NCBI GenBank assembly: GCA_016209785.1
Contig: JACQVM010000068.1
Coordinates: forward strand, 1-8,854
Source of the DNA: Candidatus Melainabacteria bacterium
Lineage (GTDB): Bacteria > Cyanobacteriota > Vampirovibrionia > Obscuribacterales > Obscuribacteraceae
Direction: 5' to 3'
DNA length: 8,854 nucleotides
Both the position numbers and the translations under genes were made by a program. Positions 1-5,938 of the stretch are shown here, piece by piece (position 1 is the first letter of the stretch; each line of letters starts with the position of its first letter). The notes under the pieces were generated by a model. The model was not told where the DNA came from. It saw only the letters and a list, made by a program, of their open reading frames with translations, and ran no database searches.

Positions 1-2
1 CC

Positions 3-980
3 TGTAACACTCTCATATACGTTGATAGCCGAGGAATTGTTTTACGTGAGCCTTCTGTGGTCGCCGTTGATGAGGAGACCAAGACAGTTCTAGCAGTTGG
101 CGAAGAAGCACGTGCCATGATTGGGCGCACTCCTCAAAGCATTACAGCCACACGCCCCTTGCGCGATGGCGTCATTGCTGACTTTAAATTCGCCAGGCTC
201 ATGTTAGAAAAATTTATCGAGCGTGTGACTGGTCGCCGGGCATTTATGAAGCCAGATATTGCCATCGGTGTCCCGTCCGGGGTCACAGGCGTGGAAAGGC
301 GAGCAGTTAGAGATGCAGCGTTTAACGCTGGAGCTGGACAAACATACCTGCCGGAAGAGCCCATGGCAGCAGCCATTGGTGCATCTTTGCCGGTAACAGA
401 ACCAACCGGATCCATGATTGTTGATATTGGCGGCGGTACCACAGAAGTGGCCGTGATTAGTCTGTCTGGGATAGTTGTAAATGAGTCCATTCGAGTGGCT
501 GGTGATGAGCTCAACGAAGCAATTATTCACTATCTGAAGAAGGTACATAGCCTGGCCATAGGCGAAAGGACCGCCGAAGAGATTAAGTTTCGTCTTGGGT
601 CAGCCTTTAAGACCATCGACAATGATAAGTATGATGTCCGTGGACTCAATTTAATTAATGGCCTGCCTCGTACAGTTACCATCAGCCGGGGAGAAGTGCG
701 CGAATCGCTGGTTGAGCCTCTTTCGACAATTGTAGAAGCCATACGTAGAACGCTCGAACGTACACCACCCGAGCTGGCAGCAGATATCTTCAACAGAGGA
801 ATTGTGCTGGCTGGAGGCGGAGCACTATTGCAAGGGCTTGACGAACTTATTGCCAACGAAACTGAGGTGCCTGTTTTTATTGCTGATGATGCTCTTTCTT
901 GTGTAGCCATTGGAACTGGCAAAATGCTCTCTGATGCGTCTTATAGGCGTGTTTTGGAGCAATCCGTTTGTGAACCATGA
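3..980 (+). CDS. mreB: Rod shape-determining protein MreB (5' partial)
   Basis: MreB is the bacterial actin homologue. It forms membrane-bound ATP-dependent filaments that position the cell-wall elongation machinery. The frame is open from base 3, so the GTG at 57 is internal and not the start: the residues before it (CNTLIYV, then RGIVLREPSVVAV) match the family N-terminus just after the first phosphate loop. About 325 residues are visible and roughly 10-20 are missing, judged from the usual length of about 335-350. Visible actin-fold motifs are phosphate-2, DIGGGTTEVAVIS, encoded near 423-461, and the adenosine motif, GIVLAGGGALLQG, near 798-836. The C-terminus has the usual AIGTGKML near 906-929. 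It is the first visible gene of a tight mreB-mreC-mreD-mrdA operon. Any promoter lies outside the window. Identity is very secure; Mbl-type paralogues cannot be excluded, but the mreCD context favours MreB. Confidence 0.97.
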   Translation, partial: CNTLIYVDSRGIVLREPSVVAVDEETKTVLAVGEEARAMIGRTPQSITATRPLRDGVIADFKFARLMLEKFIERVTGRRAFMKPDIAIGVPSGVTGVERRAVRDAAFNAGAGQTYLPEEPMAAAIGASLPVTEPTGSMIVDIGGGTTEVAVISLSGIVVNESIRVAGDELNEAIIHYLKKVHSLAIGERTAEEIKFRLGSAFKTIDNDKYDVRGLNLINGLPRTVTISRGEVRESLVEPLSTIVEAIRRTLERTPPELAADIFNRGIVLAGGGALLQGLDELIANETEVPVFIADDALSCVAIGTGKMLSDASYRRVLEQSVCEP

Positions 981-981
981 C

Positions 982-986
982 GGAGG
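982..986 (+). promoter_or_regulatory. Shine-Dalgarno site for mreC
   Basis: GGAGG lies 9 nt upstream of a TTG at 996 and directly after the mreB stop. It is the strongest ribosome binding site in the window. It supports the unusual TTG start of mreC, since no ATG lies at a suitable place. Confidence 0.75.
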
Positions 987-995
987 CATACCGGC

Positions 996-1811
996 TTGAC
1001 GGTCCAAGATCGTGGCCGACTCCCTATAAGCTCTAAAGCCATCGCTGAGGTGGTTTTCTTGATCATTCTTATCTGGATGCTTTCCGGACCGATAAGTGGA
1101 ATGGTTCTTACAGTTCACACGTGGGCGTCTGCGTTGTTTACCAAAAGTGCTTACAAAGTAGAGTCAACCAAAAACCTTGCCAAGCAACTCTTAGAAGCAT
1201 CCAATCGTATTAAGACTCTAGAAAAGCAACTTGCCGATAATCAGCTTGAGTTAACACGATTGAGAAATGAGTCCAAAGACACAGAAAAGCTAAGGGCTGT
1301 CTTACAACTTAAAAGCACTCTTGAACGCAACACAGTTGCTGCTGACGTAATTACACGTAATCCGGACAATTGGTTTCAACAGGTCACCATTGACAAAGGA
1401 GCCTTGGATCACATAACTATAGGTTCGGCTGTAATTACCGCCGATGGTGTTGTTGGACAAGTAATTGGAGTATCAGACAACGCTTCTGTGGTACGCCTGT
1501 TGACAGACCCTGATCAAAAGCTGGGGGTATTGATTACTCGCCTTCGCCAGCCAGGAGTGCTTTCTGGTAGGGGCAAGAGTCCGGCCGTTATTGATTTTAT
1601 TCCTGTTGGAACATCTGTCGAGGTAGGAGACAAGGTTGTTTGCCTGGGCACCGGTGGAGTCTTTCCTAGTGGACACCCTGTGGGCACCGTAGCTGGTGTG
1701 CGCCGTGATACAGACGGTACTACCTTGTCCATTGAAATTCGCCTGGCAGAAAACCTCCTGGATTTACGCCAGGTGCTTGTTGTCCCACCACAAGATACTC
1801 TAATCCGGTAG
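996..1811 (+). CDS. mreC: Rod shape-determining protein MreC
   Basis: MreC is a bitopic inner-membrane protein whose periplasmic part binds and activates PBP2 in the elongasome. The 271-residue product has the family layout. A short cytoplasmic N-terminus is followed by one hydrophobic segment at about residues 16-38 (VVFLIILIWML core). A charged heptad-like coiled coil follows at about 56-105 (RIKTLEKQLADNQLELTRL). The rest is the beta-rich MreC domain, with VTIDKGALDHI, the signature around LLTDPDQKLGVLITR, and VGDKVVCLGTGGVFPSG. Length is normal for the family. The start is a TTG supported by the GGAGG at 982-986; the gap from mreB is 15 nt. The mreD ribosome binding site overlaps its TAG stop, suggesting translational coupling. 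Assignment rests on both sequence and operon position. Confidence 0.95.
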   Translation: MTVQDRGRLPISSKAIAEVVFLIILIWMLSGPISGMVLTVHTWASALFTKSAYKVESTKNLAKQLLEASNRIKTLEKQLADNQLELTRLRNESKDTEKLRAVLQLKSTLERNTVAADVITRNPDNWFQQVTIDKGALDHITIGSAVITADGVVGQVIGVSDNASVVRLLTDPDQKLGVLITRLRQPGVLSGRGKSPAVIDFIPVGTSVEVGDKVVCLGTGGVFPSGHPVGTVAGVRRDTDGTTLSIEIRLAENLLDLRQVLVVPPQDTLIR

Positions 1812-1820
1812 GAAGTTATC

Positions 1821-2423
1821 ATGGCACTTTTGTCAATGCGAGCTCGCAAGAAAGTCTTTAACATAGGACTTACAGCAGTTGTGGGTAGCGTGGCCTGGCT
1901 GTTGCAACTTACAGTACTCAACAATTTCTCCTTTGAGGGAGCCATCTGTAACTTGCCACTTACACTTACTATTTTGTGGGGCTCAGTTTTTGGTTCTCCT
2001 TTGCCACCACTGCGTGGAGATGATCTTAAGGTAAGCACCATCGGTGAAGTTTTTCTTTATCAAGCAGCCAGTGGATCAGTTTCTGGGGCACTTGTGGGGG
2101 CCTTGTTAGGAGCAGTTTATGCCTCCGTCTTGCCGGTGTATCCGCTTTGCTTTCCCATAATAGGGTGGCTTGCTGGCTACTTCTGCCTGCGTAACCTCAA
2201 CCAAGAAACACTTGTATGCATACCTTTAGTTCTTCTAGCTTCTGTAGCTGCAGAATCAATAATGGCCTTTCAGCTCTTTTTGCATGGTCGTCCAGATGTT
2301 TTTCCACATCTGGCTTCGATTGCACTACCAGAGGCTGTTTTGAATGCCCTTATTGCTCCTTTTGTGTACTTTCCCATGCGTCACTGGTATGACTTTTCCC
2401 ACTCCTATGAGTCGCAGGTTTGA
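1821..2423 (+). CDS. mreD: Rod shape-determining protein MreD
   Basis: MreD is a small polytopic inner-membrane protein of the elongasome that works with MreC to regulate PBP2. The 200-residue product is strongly hydrophobic, with about five or six membrane segments: roughly residues 13-34, 41-61, two between 80 and 125, one near 130-153, and one near 165-185. A positively charged start (MRARKK) is consistent with a cytoplasmic N-terminus. MreD proteins are poorly conserved, so the call rests mainly on size, topology and its place between mreC and mrdA. ATG at 1821 is preceded by AGGAAG at 1810-1815, which overlaps the mreC stop. The 3' end abuts mrdA: the TGA at 2421-2423 lies 2 nt before the preferred mrdA ATG. 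Confidence 0.85.
   Translation: MALLSMRARKKVFNIGLTAVVGSVAWLLQLTVLNNFSFEGAICNLPLTLTILWGSVFGSPLPPLRGDDLKVSTIGEVFLYQAASGSVSGALVGALLGAVYASVLPVYPLCFPIIGWLAGYFCLRNLNQETLVCIPLVLLASVAAESIMAFQLFLHGRPDVFPHLASIALPEAVLNALIAPFVYFPMRHWYDFSHSYESQV
2416..2418 (+). promoter_or_regulatory. Weak Shine-Dalgarno site deciding the mrdA start
   Basis: AGG (within GCAGG, 2414-2418) sits 7 nt before ATG 2426, but only 1 nt before the alternative TTG 2420 that overlaps the mreD stop as TTGA. Spacing therefore favours the ATG. The site lies inside the end of mreD, as expected for coupled translation. Confidence 0.5.
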
Positions 2424-2425
2424 GT

Positions 2426-4237
2426 ATGGACGAAACCAGCTTTTCTCAACCAAGCTTAGAGGGCATAAGAGGCAAGGTATTGGTTCTTGGCTTTGTGGTG
2501 GCTCTGTCAATAGGTGTTTTGCTGGCCAGACTTGCCTGGCTACAAATTCTACAAAACAAGTACTACAAAGCAAAAGCAGTAGAAAACTCAACACGTGTGA
2601 CATTCCTTAGGGCACCGAGGGGAATTATCTACGACCGTCACGGCAATCTTCTGGCTGCCAACAAACAGTCTCTCTCGCTCACCGCTATTGCCACCCAACT
2701 GGACAATTTACATGACCTTTCGTTGCGCCTTGCGCGCATTTTAGAGTTGCCTTACTTAGAAGTGCTCACCAGGCTACAAAAAGCCAAGGATTCAAACTCG
2801 GTATTGCCTGTGGTGATCGAGCATGACTTAGACTTAAACGTGGTCAGCCGCTTTTTTGAGCAAAAACTATTTCTACCAGGAATTGACATTGTCCCGGACA
2901 TCAGCCGCACCTATCCCCAAGGTGAAGTTTTGGCCCACGTCTTAGGTTACACAGGCGAGATAACCCAAGGCCAACTAGGAAGGCGTCCAGACCGAAAAAT
3001 GGGTGATATTGTCGGTCAAGACGGCATAGAGCGCCTCTATGATGACCAGCTAAGAGGCATCGATGGGGAACAACGTGTACGCGTCAACGCGTTAGGGCAA
3101 TGCCTTTCGCCTGAAACATCAAAGCCGGTAATCACCAAAGAAGCTAAAGCAGGATTGCCAATTGTCTTAGCCATTGATCTTGATTTGCAAAGACTAGCCT
3201 ACCAGGCACTAGGCGAGCGACATGGAGCAGTAGTTGTTGTCGACCCCCAAACAGGAGAGGTGCTAGCTATGGTCTCCCGTCCGAGCTTTGATCCTAATGT
3301 CTTTACCAGACGCATTACACCTGACATTTGGAAAAAGCTTAACGCCCCAGATCACCCCCTTTATAACCGAGCCTTGTCAGGCTTTCCGCCGGGATCAGTA
3401 TGGAAGCCAGTTACACTTTTAGCTGCACTTGACTCAAAAGCTGTTAAACCTGATACAAAGCTGCATGTCTCAGGCGGGATCTCGCTGGGAGGCTTTTTCT
3501 TTGGTGACTGGACTCACAGCTCAGGACTCTTTGATCTTGTAAAGTGCCTGGCCTGGTCTCGAGACTCGGCTTTTTACCAAATGGCGCTTAAGATGAGCCC
3601 CGAACAAATTAAGAAATGGGGTTTAAATTTTGGTGCTGGGCGCCCAACTGGAGTGGAGCTGCCCCATGAGCGAGTTGGGCTTGTACCAGATAGCCAGTGG
3701 AAATTGCGTGTATACAAAGAAAAATGGTACCCAGGAAACACCTTGCACATGTCAATTGGCCAAAGTTTTGTAGATTTAACCCCTGCACAGGCTGCTCGAA
3801 TGTTCTCTGGCTTTGGCATGCGTGGGCAAGTACCTAATTTGCACTTTGTCATAAAAATTGGAAACCGCCAGATCCCCCCACCCAGACCTGAATTTGTCAA
3901 GGTTAGACAAGAGTATTTGAAGGTTCTTTTGTCCGGACTCAAAGCTGTAGTAGCTAGTGGTACAGGAGGAGCAACACGGCTAGGCAACATTGAAGTTGCA
4001 GGCAAGACTGGCTCTGCCGAAGCACCACCTACCGGCAGCAAGACGCACGCCTGGTTTGCTTGCTATGCACCAGCCGACACGCCACGCATTGCCATGTGCG
4101 TCTTTATCGAACATGGCGGGCACGGGGGCTCTGCTGCAGCACCAATTGCTAAAGTTTTGCTGACAAAATTCTTTGGCGTAGGGTCTGCCCAAGAAACACC
4201 GTCAGCGGCAAAGAAGAAGGACAAGAAAAGACACTAG
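2426..4237 (+). CDS. mrdA: Penicillin-binding protein 2, peptidoglycan D,D-transpeptidase
   Basis: This class B penicillin-binding protein cross-links new peptidoglycan during elongation, as partner of the SEDS glycosyltransferase RodA. It has 603 residues from ATG 2426, or 605 from a TTG at 2420. An N-terminal membrane anchor (VLVLGFVVALSIGVLLARLAWLQIL) lies at about residues 18-42. The PBP dimer region starts with APRGIIYDRHGNLLA, followed by GQDGIERLYDDQLRG. The transpeptidase motifs are all present: SxxK as S324-V-W-K327 (active serine S324), the second motif as S378-R-D380, and KTG at 527-529 (KTGSAE). SxD rather than SxN also occurs in other PBP2 proteins. The tryptophan before the catalytic lysine is less usual. 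The last 16 or so residues are a lysine-rich tail. It is the last gene of the mre operon; no rodA follows. It ends 1 nt from the stop of the convergent methyltransferase. Confidence 0.95.
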   Translation: MDETSFSQPSLEGIRGKVLVLGFVVALSIGVLLARLAWLQILQNKYYKAKAVENSTRVTFLRAPRGIIYDRHGNLLAANKQSLSLTAIATQLDNLHDLSLRLARILELPYLEVLTRLQKAKDSNSVLPVVIEHDLDLNVVSRFFEQKLFLPGIDIVPDISRTYPQGEVLAHVLGYTGEITQGQLGRRPDRKMGDIVGQDGIERLYDDQLRGIDGEQRVRVNALGQCLSPETSKPVITKEAKAGLPIVLAIDLDLQRLAYQALGERHGAVVVVDPQTGEVLAMVSRPSFDPNVFTRRITPDIWKKLNAPDHPLYNRALSGFPPGSVWKPVTLLAALDSKAVKPDTKLHVSGGISLGGFFFGDWTHSSGLFDLVKCLAWSRDSAFYQMALKMSPEQIKKWGLNFGAGRPTGVELPHERVGLVPDSQWKLRVYKEKWYPGNTLHMSIGQSFVDLTPAQAARMFSGFGMRGQVPNLHFVIKIGNRQIPPPRPEFVKVRQEYLKVLLSGLKAVVASGTGGATRLGNIEVAGKTGSAEAPPTGSKTHAWFACYAPADTPRIAMCVFIEHGGHGGSAAAPIAKVLLTKFFGVGSAQETPSAAKKKDKKRH

Positions 4238-4238
4238 G

Positions 4239-4955
4239 TTAACTGCTTTTTGTACCAACAATTAGATAATAAAGCGGCACAGAAAATGGCTCCTCACCGT
4301 GTGTTTGAGTTAAGTAATAACTGATCTTTTGCGCAGCATCGGGCACCAAATTGGCTAAAGTATATTGAGCAATCCAAATGGCCAAGCTTGTGTTTGGCAC
4401 AACCTCACAGCAGAGTCCTCGAGATGTCATCTCGGACACAACCCAGTCTTTATCAGGAAGCACATATTCTATGTGCTCTTGTATAAAACGATTGCCTGTT
4501 AGTGAATACACTAACTTTTGGGCAGGCATAGTGGCTTGGTTGGGAAAACTAATCAAGCACAACTGACTGCTAACTCGGACGAGCTCCGAGATAAAAGTAG
4601 AACGCTGTCTGTATGGAAGGTGTTCAATTACATCGATAGCAACCACAGTTTCATAAGCACCATCGGCAGCAGGAAGTACCAGTCCAGAACCACCTGTAGT
4701 GACTGGATCAACAACATGGACCTCATGATGTGGGGTAAACAGTGCTAGTGCACCATCAAATCCACCCACATCCAGGACACAACCAGGGTTTGTGTGGGTA
4801 AGATAATCCCCAACAACCTTAAGGCGCATAAAGCGATCCCAGGGTAATTTGTAGCGCTCGTCGCAATTGAGTACTTCGGCCCGAGCTAGCCCATGGGTCT
4901 CCAATGGATCTAGACGTACCCCAGGACTTAATTCAATGGGCAATTTAGCTTGCAT
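4239..4955 (-). CDS. Class I SAM-dependent methyltransferase, substrate unknown
   Basis: The 238-residue protein has the Rossmann-fold methyltransferase core. Motif I is VLDVGGFDGALALF (residues 60-73), the glycine-rich SAM loop. It is followed by a strand ending in the acidic D83 (HVVD) that normally holds the SAM ribose. The motif D108-V-I-E-H112-L is typical of the UbiE/Methyltransf_11 group, followed by CLISFPNQ. No signal peptide or membrane segment is seen, so it should be cytosolic. The C-terminal 100 residues give no substrate clue. It stands alone on the minus strand, convergent with mrdA (1-nt gap) and divergent from the hydrolase-like gene. The start at 4955 has only a distant AGGA, 13 nt away, in the loop of a possible leader hairpin; an internal Met43 is a less likely start, as it would remove conserved-looking sequence. 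Fold call is firm; function is not known. Confidence 0.88.
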   Translation of the reverse strand: MQAKLPIELSPGVRLDPLETHGLARAEVLNCDERYKLPWDRFMRLKVVGDYLTHTNPGCVLDVGGFDGALALFTPHHEVHVVDPVTTGGSGLVLPAADGAYETVVAIDVIEHLPYRQRSTFISELVRVSSQLCLISFPNQATMPAQKLVYSLTGNRFIQEHIEYVLPDKDWVVSEMTSRGLCCEVVPNTSLAIWIAQYTLANLVPDAAQKISYYLTQTHGEEPFSVPLYYLIVGTKSS

Positions 4956-4956
4956 A

Positions 4957-4999
4957 GTGAGCTGTCTATCCTACCTACCGCCTTCCAAGGACAGCTTAC
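4957..4999 (-). repeat. Inverted repeat in the methyltransferase leader
   Basis: GTGAGCTGTC at 4957-4966 and GACAGCTTAC at 4990-4999 are complementary at 9 of 10 positions, including 7 contiguous base pairs, around a 23-nt loop. On the minus-strand transcript the 3' arm ends 1 nt before the AUG. The purine-rich stretch that could act as ribosome binding site (GGTAGGTAGGA) lies in the loop. This could be a translational control hairpin or a protein site; chance is not excluded. Confidence 0.4.
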
Positions 5000-5015
5000 G
5001 CTAAAGCAGCTTAAT

Positions 5016-5044
5016 TCTATAGCTTGACACCCAAAAGAGGTTAA
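5016..5044 (-). promoter_or_regulatory. Weak candidate promoter for the methyltransferase
   Basis: On the minus strand, TTAACC (5044-5039) and TATAGA (5021-5016) are separated by 17 nt and each matches the sigma70 consensus at 4 of 6 positions. Transcription would start near 5009, leaving a leader of about 50 nt that includes the inverted repeat. This is weak evidence. Confidence 0.22.
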
Positions 5045-5093
5045 CTTTTACCACTATGCCCAATTATCATGGGAAAAACCGGGGGGTCTGGGG

Positions 5094-5122
5094 TTGTCCT
5101 TGCTTAGCGCTGGGACTATAGT
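5094..5122 (+). promoter_or_regulatory. Candidate sigma70-type promoter of the hydrolase-like gene
   Basis: TTGTCC (5094-5099, 4 of 6) and TATAGT (5117-5122, 5 of 6) are separated by the optimal 17 nt. The predicted start near 5129 gives a leader of about 33 nt to the ATG at 5162. It is the best promoter-like pair in this 206-bp region. Confidence 0.45.
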
Positions 5123-5123
5123 T

Positions 5124-5137
5124 TTGCCATATGACAA
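5124..5137 (+). promoter_or_regulatory. Near-palindrome over the predicted transcription start (possible operator)
   Basis: TTGCCATATGACAA is a 14-nt palindrome with one asymmetric pair (C at 5127 against A at 5134). It begins 1 nt after the candidate -10 box. Placement is what a repressor operator would have, but no regulator is known and short palindromes of this kind arise by chance. Confidence 0.3.
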
Positions 5138-5147
5138 TAAGTTCAGC

Positions 5148-5157
5148 TAAAGCTTTA
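5148..5157. repeat. Perfect 10-nt palindrome in place of a ribosome binding site
   Basis: TAAAGCTTTA is perfectly self-complementary and lies 4 nt before the ATG at 5162, exactly where a Shine-Dalgarno sequence would be. No AGG-type motif is seen there, so translation of this gene is either SD-independent or uses another signal. Confidence 0.35.
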
Positions 5158-5161
5158 AACA

Positions 5162-5938
5162 ATGTCCCACGAAAGGTTTATACGTTCAGACAAATCAACA
5201 AGCAACGAGGTACCGGATAACAATCTGGTGCCTGACTGGGCAGTCGAATATGCAGCCCATTACCAACATGGGATCTACGTAAAAGACCATCAAGAAAGCC
5301 CCTTTAGAGAACACACCAGCCTAGATCCCGGTCAACATAATCACAACTTTCCTAGTTGGTACCGTTACCATCCATTAAACCCAGATGGAGACCAATTCCG
5401 GACACAGCGTCAGCCATTGAGCCCCAACTGGACATCTGCACCCAAGTGGTATCAAAGACACAACAACAGGTTTGCCACACCATCGTATCCTTATAGCCGC
5501 TATGACGACGTCAGACAAACCTATCGCTATGATCAGGATCCTTACTGGCCACGCATGAATTACACCATTGACTCTATGGTCGGCGATTCAATCCGCCAGT
5601 ATGATCCACGTGTTCCTGAGAATCTTGGCTGCGCTCGTTTTGTCAGTGCGGTCTTACAACGGACCTATGGGCTACCCATTACCGATGCTAGTGTCGACGG
5701 GCTGGAGCAATCGCTACAATCCAATGGCTTTGTTGCCATGCCGTTATCTCAAGCCAGACCTGGCGATATAATCATAGCCCATCGGGCCCCAGGAAAACCT
5801 GGACATGCTGCCATTTACATGGGCAACAACGAGGTGGCCAACAACAACAGCTTTAAGCTGTGCATTTCAATTGACCCTATCAACAAGTTTTATGCTCCAG
5901 AATATCAATCAGTGGTGGTCTACCGTAGGCTCAGCTAA
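5162..5938 (+). CDS. NlpC/P60- or CHAP-like cysteine hydrolase-fold protein with Tyr-rich N-terminus
   Basis: The 258-residue protein has two unlike halves. Residues 1 to about 135 are polar and low in complexity, rich in Tyr, Asn, His, Arg, Pro and Trp (about 13 Tyr and 5 Trp), and look disordered. No signal peptide or membrane segment is present. Residues about 150-258 resemble papain-fold peptidoglycan hydrolases: C157 in NLGCARFVSAVL at a helix start, the RPGDIIIAHR strand, then H215 in GHAAIYMGNN, and Asn 227-229 as a possible third residue. This order (Cys, PGD, GHxxIYxG, polar) is known in NlpC/P60 and CHAP amidases or endopeptidases. I infer action on cell-wall peptides or another amide, but without a signal peptide export is unexplained. 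It is a single gene with its own candidate promoter, divergent from the methyltransferase. Its TAA overlaps the convergent metG stop. The ATG start lacks a Shine-Dalgarno sequence. Confidence 0.72.
   Translation: MSHERFIRSDKSTSNEVPDNNLVPDWAVEYAAHYQHGIYVKDHQESPFREHTSLDPGQHNHNFPSWYRYHPLNPDGDQFRTQRQPLSPNWTSAPKWYQRHNNRFATPSYPYSRYDDVRQTYRYDQDPYWPRMNYTIDSMVGDSIRQYDPRVPENLGCARFVSAVLQRTYGLPITDASVDGLEQSLQSNGFVAMPLSQARPGDIIIAHRAPGKPGHAAIYMGNNEVANNNSFKLCISIDPINKFYAPEYQSVVVYRRLS

Noticed and set aside
530..922. Minus-strand open frame opposite mreB
   Set aside because: It is antisense to conserved MreB sequence, has no recognisable motif and shows typical shadow composition.
1514..2041. Long minus-strand open frame opposite mreC/mreD (175 codons)
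   Set aside because: It is a shadow of two well-supported genes. Its translation is Ser/Thr/Arg/Pro-rich without domain features, and it spans a gene boundary.
2344..2610. Plus-strand open frame spanning the mreD/mrdA junction
   Set aside because: It overlaps both genes out of frame, and its cysteine-rich translation has no domain support.
3574..4041. Minus-strand open frame opposite the PBP2 transpeptidase domain
   Set aside because: It mirrors a highly conserved coding region, and no ribosome binding site or family resemblance is seen.
5024..5060. Perfect TTGACA (5024-5029) as the -35 box of a plus-strand promoter
   Set aside because: No acceptable -10 box lies 16-18 nt downstream (TTTACC at 17 nt), and the TTGTCC/TATAGT pair closer to the gene fits better.
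5059..5078. CCCA-loop-TGGG hairpin followed by A residues, as a terminator
   Set aside because: The stem is only 4 bp and is followed by A rather than T on the plus strand. On the minus strand the T tract comes before the stem.
5071..5114. G-rich stretch that might form a G-quadruplex
   Set aside because: Only three usable G-runs are close together; the fourth is separated by an 18-nt loop, so it does not meet the usual pattern.
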